Shown here: positions 16,061-25,997 of the stretch, one piece after another | How positions within the stretch are numbered: position 1 is the first letter of the stretch | How the letters are laid out: each line of letters starts with the position of its first letter | NCBI GenBank assembly: GCA_003280725.1 | Contig: QCED01000015.1 | Coordinates: forward strand, 1 to 41,890 | Length of the DNA: 41,890 nucleotides | Reading direction: 5' to 3' | Source of the DNA: Prochlorococcus sp. AG-355-M18 | GTDB taxonomy: Bacteria > Cyanobacteriota > Cyanobacteriia > PCC-6307 > Cyanobiaceae | The notes under the pieces: generated by a model | Seen by the model: only the letters and a program-made list of their open reading frames with translations | Databases searched by the model: none | Told to the model about the DNA's origin: nothing | Translations under genes and position numbers: made by a program

Positions 16061-17442
16061 TTTAATTTCTTTAATTTGCGGTATATAAACATAACTGCCC
16101 TTGCTAGTCTTCGCGGATCATGTCTAAGAGTTGGGGTTATTCTTCTCGAGTATAAAGGAGCTTGCAAAACATAATAGCCTTCAGATAATAACTTTTCTTT
16201 ATTACATTGAACAGGTTCTGCCCCTCTACTTTCGTAATAGTCTACTAACGGAGACTTTTCAAATTGAATTTGAGATAAGACTGCGTTAAAAATCCGAGTG
16301 TTAACACCAAAATTTGATAATTGTTTTTCTATTGATTTGATATGTTGGTAAACATCAAGTCCATCTGTTTCTCCAGGCTGAGTCATTAAATTACTTATAT
16401 AAATTTTGGGCGCATTACTTTGCAACAACGCATCTACTATCTCTGGTACTAACAAGTTTGGTAATAAAGATGTATAGAGACTTCCTGGGCCAAGAACAAT
16501 TAAGTCAGCTTCTTTAATAGATTCGAGAGCACTCGGGAGAGCAGAAGGATTTTCTGGAAGGTAACCAATCCTCGAAATTATTTTTTTAGATTTGCTAATG
16601 TTACTTTCGCCAAAAATTTTTTCACCATCCTCTAATTCAGCCCATAACATTACATCAATATTTGTTGCAGGTAAAACTTGACCTTGTACTGCTAAAACCT
16701 TACTAGAAGCTTGTACTGCTTTTTCTAAGCTACCTGTAATTGTTGTTAAAGCGGACAAGAATAGATTCCCAAAACTATGACCTTCTAGACCACTTCCTCC
16801 AGAAAACCTATATTGAAATAATCTAGTTAAAGTAGGTTCTTCGTTTGATAAAGCAGCTAAACAATTTCTAATATCTCCTGGAGGTTGTACACCTAATTGT
16901 TTTCTTAAAATTCCACTACTTCCACCATCATCAGATACAGTAACAATAGCTGTAATGTTACTGCTGTAATTTTTTAAACCTTTTAATAAAGTAGATAAGC
17001 CTGTACCTCCGCCAATTGCAACAATATTAGGACCTCTATTTAATTTACTTTTAACCCTCAATGCATCTACTAAAAATGTATTTTTTTCGGGAACAAGAGC
17101 TTTTTGAATCGAATTAATGCTTCTATTTTGTCCAATCCCTATTAATAAAAGTCCAATAACAAAAATTAATGGTCCTAATAATGCGACAGGCAAGATACTA
17201 GTTAAACCTGTCATAACCCAAAAAAATATTTCAATTAGCCAATATAGTGGTCTTAAATTCGTCCAAATTGCCAGGCCTAATAATGTAGTCAAAAATCCTA
17301 TCGCAGATGTAATCATCCATCTTTTTATTACCAGTCCGGGTAAAAGCCAACTCAAAATTCTTAAAATTTTGCTTAAAAAAGCAAAATTAGATTTTTTAAA
17401 ATTTTTATAGTATCTTCTAACCCTTTTTTTGCGCTTATTCAT
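16057..17442 (-). CDS. YvcK/CofD-like UDP-sugar-binding protein with membrane anchor
   Basis: A YvcK-family protein (gluconeogenesis factor; relatives bind UDP-GlcNAc and affect cell shape and carbon use). Two or three N-terminal TM segments (roughly residues 25-105) precede the soluble domain, which starts with [18 protein letters not shown] and carries [27 protein letters not shown] and the late [18 protein letters not shown]. The membrane region is common in cyanobacterial members. I place the start at the ATG at 17442, where AAGAG sits 7 bases upstream; an in-frame ATG at 17490 has no such site and would add 16 residues. Sugar ligand and cell role are inferred from the family. Confidence 0.88.
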   Translation of the reverse strand: MNKRKKRVRRYYKNFKKSNFAFLSKILRILSWLLPGLVIKRWMITSAIGFLTTLLGLAIWTNLRPLYWLIEIFFWVMTGLTSILPVALLGPLIFVIGLLLIGIGQNRSINSIQKALVPEKNTFLVDALRVKSKLNRGPNIVAIGGGTGLSTLLKGLKNYSSNITAIVTVSDDGGSSGILRKQLGVQPPGDIRNCLAALSNEEPTLTRLFQYRFSGGSGLEGHSFGNLFLSALTTITGSLEKAVQASSKVLAVQGQVLPATNIDVMLWAELEDGEKIFGESNISKSKKIISRIGYLPENPSALPSALESIKEADLIVLGPGSLYTSLLPNLLVPEIVDALLQSNAPKIYISNLMTQPGETDGLDVYQHIKSIEKQLSNFGVNTRIFNAVLSQIQFEKSPLVDYYESRGAEPVQCNKEKLLSEGYYVLQAPLYSRRITPTLRHDPRRLARAVMFIYRKLKKLN

Positions 17443-17510
17443 TAAAAAACTCTTAAATAATTTTTTCTCAAAAAAAATTGTTAGATTCATTATAAGTCAA
17501 ATTCATACAT

Positions 17511-17534
17511 CCTTTTTTTATTCCTAAAAAAAGG
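17511..17534. repeat. Perfect 10-bp inverted repeat between yvcK and the ABC gene
   Basis: CCTTTTTTTA (17511-17520) and TAAAAAAAGG (17525-17534) form a perfect stem with loop TTCC in the 131-base divergent gap. It could be a bidirectional regulatory hairpin. It is unusual because no gene ends here: both flanking genes point away, so it is not a terminator for either. Confidence 0.55.
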
Positions 17535-17573
17535 CAAAATGAAGTAAAAGATAACTTTTTCTCTTAATTAGTT

Positions 17574-18359
17574 TTGAAAAAATCAAAGCCTGCAATTGAA
17601 ACCAAAAACCTCTCGATAAGCTGGGGGGAAATAAATGTGCTTAATGAACTAAATTTTGAACTTAATGATGGAGATAAATTAGCTATTGTTGGCCCCTCAG
17701 GTTCTGGCAAATCAACTATACTAAAAATCCTAGCAGGACTAATTTTACCGACAAAAGGAGAATTAAAAATATTTGGTGAGAAACAAGTATATTTAAGATT
17801 AGATCAAAATAATCCTCCTGATGTAAGACTAGTTTTTCAGAACCCAGCATTATTAGGATCTTTAACAATTGAAGAAAATGTGGGTTTTCTTCTTAAAAAA
17901 AATAAAAACCTATCTAAAAAGTTTATTCGTGAAATTGTTCGTGAATGTTTAGCTGAAGTAGGATTATTTAATGTTGAAAATAAACTACCAAATGAATTAA
18001 GTGGAGGTATGCAAAAAAGAGTAAGTTTTGCTAGAGCTTTAATTACGGATCAAACTCTTAAGACAAATACTAAACCTATATTACTTTTTGATGAACCAAC
18101 CGCTGGTCTTGATCCAATTGCCTCATCAAGAATTGAAGATTTAATTAATAAGACAAACGAAAAAGCCAGCGGATCATCTATTGTGGTTAGCCATGTTCTT
18201 AGTACTATAGAAAGGACTTCTGATAAAGTTTTAATGCTTTACGGAGGCAAATTTAGATGGGCAGGTTCAATTAATGAATTTAAAGAGAGTAATGATCCCT
18301 ATGTTTTTCAATTTAGGCACGGGAAACTTGATGGTCCAATGCAACCTAAAGAAATTTAA
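17574..18359 (+). CDS. ABC transporter ATPase, MlaF/TGD3 type
   Basis: The ATP-binding subunit of a probable lipid-transport ABC system. Walker A GPSGSGKST (about 39-47), Q-loop VFQNPALLGSLTIEENVGF, signature LSGGMQKRVSFARAL, Walker B ILLFDEPTAGLDP and the H-loop VVSHVL are all intact. The length of 261 aa is typical of MlaF. The following gene encodes an MCE protein, the usual partner, which supports phospholipid traffic between inner and outer or thylakoid membranes. No permease gene (MlaE type) is present here. The start is TTG at 17574. Confidence 0.9.
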   Translation: MKKSKPAIETKNLSISWGEINVLNELNFELNDGDKLAIVGPSGSGKSTILKILAGLILPTKGELKIFGEKQVYLRLDQNNPPDVRLVFQNPALLGSLTIEENVGFLLKKNKNLSKKFIREIVRECLAEVGLFNVENKLPNELSGGMQKRVSFARALITDQTLKTNTKPILLFDEPTAGLDPIASSRIEDLINKTNEKASGSSIVVSHVLSTIERTSDKVLMLYGGKFRWAGSINEFKESNDPYVFQFRHGKLDGPMQPKEI

Positions 18360-18364
18360 AAATT

Positions 18365-19210
18365 ATGCGTAGAAGCTTACGGGATTCAATAATTGGATTT
18401 TCTTTATTAGGAGGAATTTTAATATTCACTTTTTTTTCTTTTTGGCTAAAAGGAGTTAGATTATCTTCAAAAAACTGGCACCTCTTTGCTGAATTCAAAA
18501 ATGCAAGCGGTTTGTCAAAAAAGTCTCCAGTTACTTACAGAGGAATTTTAGTAGGATCAATAGAAGATATATTATTTACTAATGAGTCAATTAAAGCAAA
18601 AATAGTTCTTAACAATCCAGAAATAATTCTTCCCAGGCCAGCATTTGCAAGAGTAGTAACAAATTCTTTCCTTGGAGGAGATGTGCAAGTCGCTTTAGAA
18701 ACTAGTGAAAAAGAAATTCCCAAAAACATTGCAAAACCCACATCAGAAAAGTGCGATACCAAATTAATTATTTGTCAGGGAGACACTATTACTGGGAAAC
18801 AATTGTCAAGTCTTTCAAATATAACTAATAAAATAAGTCAACTTTTAAAAGAATCAAATCAAGAAAACTTAATTGAAAATATTGTCAACTCAATTGACCA
18901 ATTTGATAAAACACAAGAAAATCTTGATGAATTAATTTACTTATCGAAACAAGAAATACTTAGGGTTGAGCCTTTAATAAAAGAAATTACAATTGCTGCG
19001 AATCATTTGAATAACATTTTATCTACCATCGATGACAAAGAAACGCTTAATGATATTAAGCTTACAATAAATGCTGCAAAATCAATCACCAACAAAATAG
19101 ATGATATGAGTGATGATTTTGAAAAATTAGCGAAAGATAAAGAATTAACTAAAGCTATTAGAGATTTAACTATTGGAATTTCAAAATTTCTTAACGAAAT
19201 TTATCCATAA
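18365..19210 (+). CDS. MCE-domain (MlaD-like) protein
   Basis: A 281-aa membrane-anchored substrate-binding component of an Mla/TGD2-type lipid transporter. One N-terminal TM helix (about 10-28, SIIGFSLLGGILIFTFFSFWL) is followed by the MCE domain (about 38-110, with FKNASGLSKKSPVTYRGILVGSI), then a helical C-terminal region rich in Asn, Leu and Ile (about 140-280) that may form the needle or oligomer coil. It starts 5 bases after the ATPase gene, in operon. The homologous chloroplast system moves lipids to thylakoids; the same role here is inferred. Confidence 0.88.
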   Translation: MRRSLRDSIIGFSLLGGILIFTFFSFWLKGVRLSSKNWHLFAEFKNASGLSKKSPVTYRGILVGSIEDILFTNESIKAKIVLNNPEIILPRPAFARVVTNSFLGGDVQVALETSEKEIPKNIAKPTSEKCDTKLIICQGDTITGKQLSSLSNITNKISQLLKESNQENLIENIVNSIDQFDKTQENLDELIYLSKQEILRVEPLIKEITIAANHLNNILSTIDDKETLNDIKLTINAAKSITNKIDDMSDDFEKLAKDKELTKAIRDLTIGISKFLNEIYP

Positions 19211-19217
19211 GTAATGT

Positions 19218-21347
19218 TCAGAATTCATTAATTGCATTTAAAGCCATAGCTGCGATTGCTTTATCTGAAGCTTTTGGTAGTTGTACATATTTCCCTTTAG
19301 CTGCCTCTGCTAATTCTTTGCCAAAGCCGCTTGCTATAAATTTTCTTTCCGTATCAATTATTAAGAGTTTTATTCCAAGCATGGGATATTTAGCCGCAAT
19401 ATCCAGAACCTCTTGCTTTAAATTCAAATTTTCATTATCTTTTTCTTCAATCTTATTTTGGCCCAAAGATAATCCTAACGGTACATTTCCTCTCCCATCA
19501 GTAATCCCAACAACAATAACTTGTCCTATATCTCCTGTTGAAAGAGCATTTTTTGCTACTTTCGCTGATTGGGTTAATCCATGAGCCAAAGGCGAGCCGC
19601 CACCGCAAGGCATTGTTTCCAGCCTTCTTTTCGCTGCAGTTATAGATCTTGTTGGCGGTAAAAGGACTTCCGCCTGATTACCTCTAAAAGGAATAAGAGC
19701 TACTTCATCTCTATTCTCATATGCCTCTGTTAAAAGTCTTATTACTGCACCTTTTGCACTTTGCATTCTGTTAAGAGCCATAGAACCACTTGCATCAACC
19801 AGAAAAATAACTAAAGCACCCGCCTTTTTTTGAAGAAGCTTTGCCCTAAAATCACTCTCTTCAATAATTATTGATTTATTGGGATTCCTTAATCTTCTCG
19901 ATTTTTGATAAGGAGCTGCAGCTCGCAAAGTTGCATCCACCGCAATTCTTTTTACTTGACCTCTAGGAATAATAGGTTTTACATATCTTCCTCTACTGTC
20001 ACTAAATATTACTGATCTACTTCCACTATTTCCTGCTTTTGCTTTGGCTGAAGAGAAAAGTAATAAATCAGGGTCAACCATACAGGCCTCAGGATCCAAT
20101 ATAAATTCTTCAGGTATTTCAGGTGTTGATTCTTCTTCGCCATCAGAGTTATCTTCTTCTTGTTCTTGTTCTTGATTATCATCACTTTCATTAGCCTCAG
20201 GTTCAGAGTTATCAGTATTTGATTGAGGTGGAGGTGGCGGACTCTGATCTTCTGAAGGCGGTGGTTGAATATCTTCATCTTCGGGTGGTATTTGCATCGC
20301 TCGCGGAAGGATAACTAATCTCACTGCGACTTTTAGGTCCTCAGAATTTACATTCTCATCCCCACGCAGAGCTGCATTCGCCTTTGCTACTTTAACTGCG
20401 AATAATTCTGATCTATGACCTTCTACTCCCCCTCTAAGAGCTTCATTAACTAGATATGTTATTTGCTCTTTTGTTATCTTTACATCTTTTAACCATTGTC
20501 TTGCCAAAATTAATTGAGTAGATAAATTTTCAGATTCTTCGGACCACTTTTCTGAAAATTTAATATTATTTTCCGCGTGTAATAAAACAGATTTTGTAAT
20601 TTCAACTCTTTGAGCATTATCAATAGATTGATCTGCAGAAAGCACAATCGCAAAACGATCTAAAACATGATCTCTTAAAGCACCTTCTTCAGGGTTATAA
20701 GTTGCTATTAAAAGTGAATTACAAGGATGAGAAAGGCTTAAACCATCTCTTTCAATATTATTTTTCTCTCTTCCTGTAGCTTCAAGAATTAAATTTACTA
20801 TACCATCATCCAATAAATTTATATCATCTACATAAAGAACACCTCTGTGAGCCTCTGCCAAAATTCCCGGCTGAAAAACTTGTTCCCCCGTACTTAATGA
20901 GGCAGCAACATCAATTGATCCAACCAGTCTGTCTTCAGTTATTCCAATCGGAACTTGAATAAAGGGTGCCTCTCTTACTTTTTTTGGAATATCTTCAATT
21001 TGATTCAAATAATCACTTCCAATTACCTCCTCTAACAATTTATTAGTACTAATATCCCATTCCTCCGGCTTATCTGGATCTAGATTCCTACCAATAGGTC
21101 TTAATGAAGTATTACTATTTATCTTAGTTAGCTTTTCCAATATTAATTCATTATCTAATACCTCTATAGGAGGAAGTAAAGTATGTAAACCTCTTGCTAA
21201 TACTGACTTACCAGTACCTCTTCCGCCTGCGATAATCACTCCTCCTAAACTGGGATCAACAGCTGCCAAAAGCAAAGATAATTTCAACAAACTATGACCT
21301 GTAATTGCCGCCAAGGGGAAAGCCCTAAAAGAATCCTTTGACTTCAT
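19218..21347 (-). CDS. chlD: Magnesium chelatase subunit D
   Basis: Part of the Mg-protoporphyrin chelatase (ChlH/ChlI/ChlD), the first committed step of chlorophyll synthesis. The N-terminal AAA+ domain resembles Chl[33 protein letters not shown] [15 protein letters not shown] and [16 protein letters not shown] Pro-rich then Asp/Glu-rich linker follows. The C-terminal integrin-I domain has the MIDAS motif [11 protein letters not shown]. The protein is 709 aa from the ATG at 21347; a GTG at 21395 would add 16 residues before [18 protein letters not shown], but homologues begin close to FPLAA. It is divergent from folK. Confidence 0.96.
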   Translation of the reverse strand: MKSKDSFRAFPLAAITGHSLLKLSLLLAAVDPSLGGVIIAGGRGTGKSVLARGLHTLLPPIEVLDNELILEKLTKINSNTSLRPIGRNLDPDKPEEWDISTNKLLEEVIGSDYLNQIEDIPKKVREAPFIQVPIGITEDRLVGSIDVAASLSTGEQVFQPGILAEAHRGVLYVDDINLLDDGIVNLILEATGREKNNIERDGLSLSHPCNSLLIATYNPEEGALRDHVLDRFAIVLSADQSIDNAQRVEITKSVLLHAENNIKFSEKWSEESENLSTQLILARQWLKDVKITKEQITYLVNEALRGGVEGHRSELFAVKVAKANAALRGDENVNSEDLKVAVRLVILPRAMQIPPEDEDIQPPPSEDQSPPPPPQSNTDNSEPEANESDDNQEQEQEEDNSDGEEESTPEIPEEFILDPEACMVDPDLLLFSSAKAKAGNSGSRSVIFSDSRGRYVKPIIPRGQVKRIAVDATLRAAAPYQKSRRLRNPNKSIIIEESDFRAKLLQKKAGALVIFLVDASGSMALNRMQSAKGAVIRLLTEAYENRDEVALIPFRGNQAEVLLPPTRSITAAKRRLETMPCGGGSPLAHGLTQSAKVAKNALSTGDIGQVIVVGITDGRGNVPLGLSLGQNKIEEKDNENLNLKQEVLDIAAKYPMLGIKLLIIDTERKFIASGFGKELAEAAKGKYVQLPKASDKAIAAMALNAINEF

Positions 21348-21443
21348 TAAATCTTTTATTTCTTCTTTTTCTTTTAACTCGGGGTTCAAAATCACTTTAA
21401 AAATGTCTGATATAGAATTTATCCAATAACTTTGTTTTTTGTA

Positions 21444-22010
21444 GTGGAATTATCAAATCTTAATATCAAAAATGGACTATGTATATCCCTCGGAGCAAAT
21501 ATTGATAGTAAATTCGGAAGCCCTCTTGAGTCACTATTAATTTGTAAACCAAAAATAGAAGAAATAATAAATGAGTGGGGAGATCATTCCAACAAAAAAA
21601 AAGAAAAGAAAAGAAAATTCCATGCAAACTTTTTTTGGTCTTCAATTTATGAGACATTACCTCATGGAGTTGAAAATGAGCAGCCAAATTATTTAAATAC
21701 TCTATTACTAATAAAAAGTGATTCTTTTCCAAAACCATCAAATAAAAAAGCGAAATTACTATTAAAAAAGCTAAAAAAGTTAGAGAAATTTTTTGGACGA
21801 GAAAAGACGCCAAAGGGCAAGAAATGGCTATCAAGATGTCTCGATTTAGATATTCTGTGGTGGGAAGATTTTCATACGGTTAACGAGGAATTAACATTAC
21901 CTCACCCTAGATTCATGAATCGAAATTTCGTTATTACTCCATTATCTGAAATCTTAAGTAGAAGCCAAAAAATCACAAAATTTGATGATCCAAAATGGTC
22001 TATTAATTGA
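21444..22010 (+). CDS. folK: Hydroxymethyldihydropterin pyrophosphokinase (HPPK)
   Basis: Transfers pyrophosphate from ATP to 6-hydroxymethyl-7,8-dihydropterin in folate synthesis. HPPK motifs are present: [17 protein letters not shown] at the N-terminus, [40 protein letters not shown] (the R-x-x-D-x-D metal site) and [19 protein letters not shown]. The length is 188 aa from the GTG at 21444; a TTG four codons upstream at 21432 is the alternative. There is no ATG near the conserved start. The region between Leu and Gly is Lys-rich, as in other low-GC cyanobacteria. It leads into the Nudix and photolyase genes on the same strand. Confidence 0.92.
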   Translation: MELSNLNIKNGLCISLGANIDSKFGSPLESLLICKPKIEEIINEWGDHSNKKKEKKRKFHANFFWSSIYETLPHGVENEQPNYLNTLLLIKSDSFPKPSNKKAKLLLKKLKKLEKFFGREKTPKGKKWLSRCLDLDILWWEDFHTVNEELTLPHPRFMNRNFVITPLSEILSRSQKITKFDDPKWSIN

Positions 22011-22058
22011 TTAACAAAACCAAAAAATAACTGTTAAGCTATTTTTATTTTAAAATTC

Positions 22059-22622
22059 ATGGGCAACAAAAACCTTCTAAAAAGATCCATTTTTAAAAAA
22101 AAAATATCTGAGTTAAAGTCTAAAAAATTTAGTTTCGAAATAAATAGAATTGAGCTTCCAAATGGACATGAAGGTGAATATGGATACATTAAGCATCCTG
22201 GGGCAGCATTAGCCGTACCTATTACAAAAGACAATAAAGTTATCATTCTGCGGCAATATAGATTTGCTATTTCAAGGTATTTATTAGAATTTCCAGCAGG
22301 TACATTAGAAATAGGTGAAACACCTATTAATTCAATTCAAAGAGAAATACAAGAAGAGACAGGATTCAGTGCAAACAAATGGGATGAACTAGGCACTCTT
22401 GTCCCTGCTCCTGGATATGCAGATGAAGAAATTTATTTATTTTTAGCTCGTGATTTAAACAAACTCAATTCGGAGGTTCAAGGAGATTTAGATGAAGATA
22501 TAGAAGTATTAATTTTAGATCCCGACGAACTTGATAATCTTATTTCTAGTGGGGATGAAATTCTTGACGCAAAAACCGTGACGGCTTGGTTTAGAGCTAA
22601 ACAATTTTTAGATAAATTATGA
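22059..22622 (+). CDS. Nudix hydrolase (ADP-ribose pyrophosphatase type)
   Basis: A 187-aa hydrolase of nucleoside diphosphates linked to another group. The complete Nudix box is visible, GTLEIGETPINSIQREIQEE then TG-F (about residues 86-108), matching G-x5-E-x7-R-E-U-x-E-E-x-G-U. The preceding HPGAALAVPI and YRFAISRYLLEFPAG are typical of the ADP-ribose branch (NudF), as is the downstream PAPGYADEEIYLFLA. Actual substrate is inferred. The ATG at 22059 follows folK by 48 bases. The stop overlaps the photolyase start by 4 bases (ATGA), indicating coupling. Confidence 0.88.
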   Translation: MGNKNLLKRSIFKKKISELKSKKFSFEINRIELPNGHEGEYGYIKHPGAALAVPITKDNKVIILRQYRFAISRYLLEFPAGTLEIGETPINSIQREIQEETGFSANKWDELGTLVPAPGYADEEIYLFLARDLNKLNSEVQGDLDEDIEVLILDPDELDNLISSGDEILDAKTVTAWFRAKQFLDKL

Positions 22623-24055
22623 ATAAACCTAGAATACTTTTTTGGCATAGAAAGGATTTAAGAATATTTGATAATCAAGCTTTAATCAAAGCATTTTCAT
22701 TATCAAATGCTATTACTTCAACTTATATATTTGATAAAAATTACTCACACGATTTCAATGCAAGTTCAAGAGCATGGTTTCTAGGAAATTCGCTTCAAGA
22801 ATTAGGTAATAACTGGAAAAAAATGGGTAGTAGATTAGTTATGGAAGAAGGAGATCCAGTATTAATAATTCCTCAATTAGCAAAGAAAATAGATGCTAAA
22901 TTTGTTTTTTGGAATAGATCAATTGAACCTTATGAGATTAATCGCGATTTACAAATAAAAAAAAATTTAAAAGAAGAAAATATACAAGTTATTGAAACTT
23001 GGGATCACTTATTAGTAGAACCTTTAAAAATATTTTCTGGAAATAATAAACCTTATTCAGTTTATGGGCCTTTTTATAAAAACCTTAAATCAAAAATGAA
23101 TTTATTAAGTCCATATGACCAAGATAAAGTTATTTTCCAGTTTAAAGATATAGATAATAAACTCAAAGAAAATAAGACAATATATTCATCTGATTCAGTT
23201 CTAGAGAAATTTATCAAAAATATCAAATTTCCTGGTTCGAATTTTTGTCCATGTAGACCAGGAGAGAATGCTGCAGAAACATTATTAGAAAACTTCATTA
23301 ACGAAAAAAAAATATATTCTTATAATTCTGCACGAGAATTTCCTTCCCAAAATGGGACATCTTTTCTAAGTGCATCTCTCAGATTCGGCACCATTAGCAT
23401 TAGAAAAATTTGGAACGCCACATTAAATTTAAATTCAAATTTTGCAAATCAAGGAAATTATCTATCAATTGAAACTTGGCAAAAAGAACTTGTTTGGCGT
23501 GAATTTTATCAACATTGCTTATTCCATTTCCCAGAGCTAGAAAAAGGTGCATATAGAAAAAAATGGGATCACTTTCCATGGCAAAACAATAATGAATGGT
23601 TTAAGCATTGGAGCAACGGAGAGACCGGAGTACCTATAGTTGATGCTGCAATGCGTCAGCTAAATAGTACTGGCTGGATGCATAACAGATGTAGGATGAT
23701 AGTCGCTTCATTTCTGGTAAAAGATCTTATATGCAATTGGCAAATGGGCGAGAAAAAATTTATGGAGACTTTGGTTGATGGAGACTTAGCTGCAAATAAT
23801 GGGGGATGGCAGTGGAGCGCCAGTAGCGGTATGGATCCAAAACCACTTAGAATTTTTAATCCATATACCCAAGCAAAAAAATTTGATCCTATTTGCGAAT
23901 ATATTAAATATTGGATTCCTGAATTATCTAAAGTGGCAAATTCAGAATTATTAAATGGGGAGATATCTAATTTAGAAAAAAATAATTATTCAAGCCCTAT
24001 TGTCAATCACAACATACAACAAAGATTATTTAAATCACTTTATGCTGAAATTTGA
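22619..24055 (+). CDS. phr: Class I deoxyribodipyrimidine photolyase
   Basis: Repairs cyclobutane pyrimidine dimers with blue or UV-A light. The N-terminal antenna domain starts LFWHRKDLRIFDNQAL; the FAD domain has ETWQKELVWREFYQH, VDAAMRQLNSTGWMHNRCRM, LVDGDLAANNGGWQWSASSG and DPKPLRIFNPYTQAKKFDP. The Trp residues of the electron chain are in FNP/W-rich segments. The length of 478 aa is that of CPD photolyases. The Asn in GDLAANNGGW-QW is the CPD-photolyase type rather than the cryptochrome Asp. It overlaps the Nudix gene by 4 bases and the convergent aminotransferase by 16. Confidence 0.96.
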   Translation: MNKPRILFWHRKDLRIFDNQALIKAFSLSNAITSTYIFDKNYSHDFNASSRAWFLGNSLQELGNNWKKMGSRLVMEEGDPVLIIPQLAKKIDAKFVFWNRSIEPYEINRDLQIKKNLKEENIQVIETWDHLLVEPLKIFSGNNKPYSVYGPFYKNLKSKMNLLSPYDQDKVIFQFKDIDNKLKENKTIYSSDSVLEKFIKNIKFPGSNFCPCRPGENAAETLLENFINEKKIYSYNSAREFPSQNGTSFLSASLRFGTISIRKIWNATLNLNSNFANQGNYLSIETWQKELVWREFYQHCLFHFPELEKGAYRKKWDHFPWQNNNEWFKHWSNGETGVPIVDAAMRQLNSTGWMHNRCRMIVASFLVKDLICNWQMGEKKFMETLVDGDLAANNGGWQWSASSGMDPKPLRIFNPYTQAKKFDPICEYIKYWIPELSKVANSELLNGEISNLEKNNYSSPIVNHNIQQRLFKSLYAEI

Positions 24056-25245
24056 ATTTCCTCTATGCAATTCTTTAAAACTTTATTTAAATTTTCTGCT
24101 ACATAGACTTGCTCTTCATAAGAAATTTCAGGAAAAATTGGAAGACTAAGAACTTCTGTACAAATTCTCTCTGTATTAATGAGTTTTGTTCTAGAAAAAT
24201 TTTTATTTTTGTAAGCTATTTGTGCGTGTATTGGAATTGGATAATAAATAATTGAATTAATACCTTTTTCAAAAAGTTGTTGTTTTACCAAATTCCTCAA
24301 GGAATAGTATTTTTTGCAATCAGTATCAAATAAATTTGAGAAATCTTCATTTAAAAAATATTTATCGTTTCTTAATTTGATTACAAATTGATTCCAAGAA
24401 TGGGAAATTGAATGAGAGCTAATTTTTGGAAAACTAATAAATGGATTTTTTTCTAATAAATCAAGATAATTATTAGCAATTTTTTGGCGATTATTAATCC
24501 ACTTAGAGATATATTTGATTTTAATGTTTAATATGGCAGCTTGAATGGTATCAAGTCTGCTGTTATATCCAATTTGGGTGTGATGATATCTTATTGGGCT
24601 GCCATGAACAGCCAGTTCTCTAATTTTTTTTGCCATCTTCTGATCTGAAGTTGTTACTGCTCCACCATCTCCAGCAGCTCCTAAATTTTTAGTAGGGAAA
24701 AAGCTAAAACAGCCTATATCGCCGATACTACCAACTGTGGAAGTTTCCCACATTGTGCATGTTGCCTGAGCACAATCTTCGATAACTTTTAAGTCATATT
24801 TCTTGGCCAAAGATTTTATTAAGGTCATATTCACTGCATTACCAAATAGATGAACTGGCATAATTGCTTTGGTATTAGAATTTATTTCTTGTTCTATTAG
24901 TTCAGTATTAATGAGATAAGTTTCTGGATCTATATCTACCAAAACAGGATTAGCACCAACTGCACTAATAGCCTCTGCAGTTGCAAAAAAGCTAAAAGAT
25001 GAGGTAATAACCTCATCACCCACACCAATATCTAATGCGCGCAAAGCCAATACTAAAGCATCAGTTCCACTATTACATCCAATAGTATTTTTAACACCAA
25101 TCAGATTTGAAAAACTCTCCTCAAATTTTGCAATTTCTTGTCCTCCAATATACTGCCCACCTTTTAAAACTTTAGAAACCTCACTCTCAATTTCAGAGCC
25201 AATTTCTTGAAACTGCCTATCTAAAGTAAATGGAGGTACCTGCAT
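24040..25245 (-). CDS. DegT/DnrJ/EryC1/StrS-family PLP aminotransferase
   Basis: A 401-aa fold-type I sugar aminotransferase-like enzyme. Markers are GGQYIGGQEIAKFEE, NSGTDALVLALRAL, the PLP Asp in IEDCAQA, the Lys in FFPTKNLGAAGDGGAV (Schiff base) and HGSPIRYHHTQIGYNSRLDTIQAAIL. Relatives make amino sugars for surface polysaccharides. There is no other sugar-nucleotide gene adjacent in this window, so the substrate is unknown. The gene lies downstream of the thioredoxin-like gene on the same strand, 53 bases apart, and runs into the photolyase end. Confidence 0.9.
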   Translation of the reverse strand: MQVPPFTLDRQFQEIGSEIESEVSKVLKGGQYIGGQEIAKFEESFSNLIGVKNTIGCNSGTDALVLALRALDIGVGDEVITSSFSFFATAEAISAVGANPVLVDIDPETYLINTELIEQEINSNTKAIMPVHLFGNAVNMTLIKSLAKKYDLKVIEDCAQATCTMWETSTVGSIGDIGCFSFFPTKNLGAAGDGGAVTTSDQKMAKKIRELAVHGSPIRYHHTQIGYNSRLDTIQAAILNIKIKYISKWINNRQKIANNYLDLLEKNPFISFPKISSHSISHSWNQFVIKLRNDKYFLNEDFSNLFDTDCKKYYSLRNLVKQQLFEKGINSIIYYPIPIHAQIAYKNKNFSRTKLINTERICTEVLSLPIFPEISYEEQVYVAENLNKVLKNCIEEIQISA

Positions 25246-25298
25246 AATAAATATATTAACCCTAAACCATATTTCTATGGGTAAAAAAAATTTTTAAT

Positions 25299-25892
25299 TC
25301 ATTTAAACCAACTTGGTTCTTTACCAGGAGTCCATTTTATATTGCAACCTAAAGAAGGCATCTGATTTGAAGGATAAGAATTATCTTGATTCAAATCTTT
25401 TACGGCAGAGCGCAAATCTTTTCCAGATACAGGGATATTATTACCTGGTCTACTATCGTCTAATTGGCCATGATAATACAATAAAAAAGCACCATCTCCT
25501 TCATTTGAAAAAAGATAAAAATCTGGGGTGCAGGCCGCTTTTAATTTCTTAGCAAAATTTTGATTTTCATCATATAGATAAGGAAAACTCCATCCCTGTG
25601 TTTGTGCTTGTAGTCTCAAATTTTTAGGAGAATCTGAAGGATGAGTGACAATATCATTACTAGAAATTGCAACTGTTTGAACTGTATTTTCAATTTCTTT
25701 ACTTAAGGTGAAAATTTGATTCTCAATATATTTAACAAATGGGCAATGGGCACAAATAAACATTAAAAGTAAATGCCGATTATCTAGACTATGAGAATTA
25801 AAATATTCATTTTTTGAAGAATTAGCATTTAACATTTCGAAATTCGGTAATTGAAAACCTAATTCCAAAACCATAGAATTTGTTCTTACCAT
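25299..25892 (-). CDS. Thioredoxin-fold redox protein (CxxC, redoxin-like)
   Basis: A 197-aa protein with the thioredoxin/AhpC-TSA fold. The active-site signature is FICAHCPFVKYIENQI (about residues 49-64), a CxxC with cis-Pro neighbours, then FLYDENQN-like PYLYDENQNFAKKL and TPDFYLFSNEGD. It has no signal peptide, so it is probably cytoplasmic. The family is widespread, with unknown targets. The ATG at 25892 is preferred; TTG at 25898 lies two codons upstream. It is divergent from fabI across 105 bases. Confidence 0.85.
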   Translation of the reverse strand: MVRTNSMVLELGFQLPNFEMLNANSSKNEYFNSHSLDNRHLLLMFICAHCPFVKYIENQIFTLSKEIENTVQTVAISSNDIVTHPSDSPKNLRLQAQTQGWSFPYLYDENQNFAKKLKAACTPDFYLFSNEGDGAFLLYYHGQLDDSRPGNNIPVSGKDLRSAVKDLNQDNSYPSNQMPSLGCNIKWTPGKEPSWFK

Positions 25893-25997
25893 GTTCAAGT
25901 TAAAAATTCTTTGATATTTGAAAATTATTGTATATTTTGCAGTAATCCGTAAAGATAGGTACTTCTATATAGGAGAATAATAGAAATAATAAACAAA

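Noticed and set aside
20009..20278. 89-codon minus-strand ORF in another frame within chlD
   Set aside because: It reads the low-complexity Pro/Asp-Glu linker in a second frame; Lys/Asn-rich and without motif.
20149..20290. Repetitive-looking stretch that could be a DNA repeat
   Set aside because: It codes for the Pro-rich and Asp/Glu-rich linker of ChlD; protein low complexity, not a separate repeat element.
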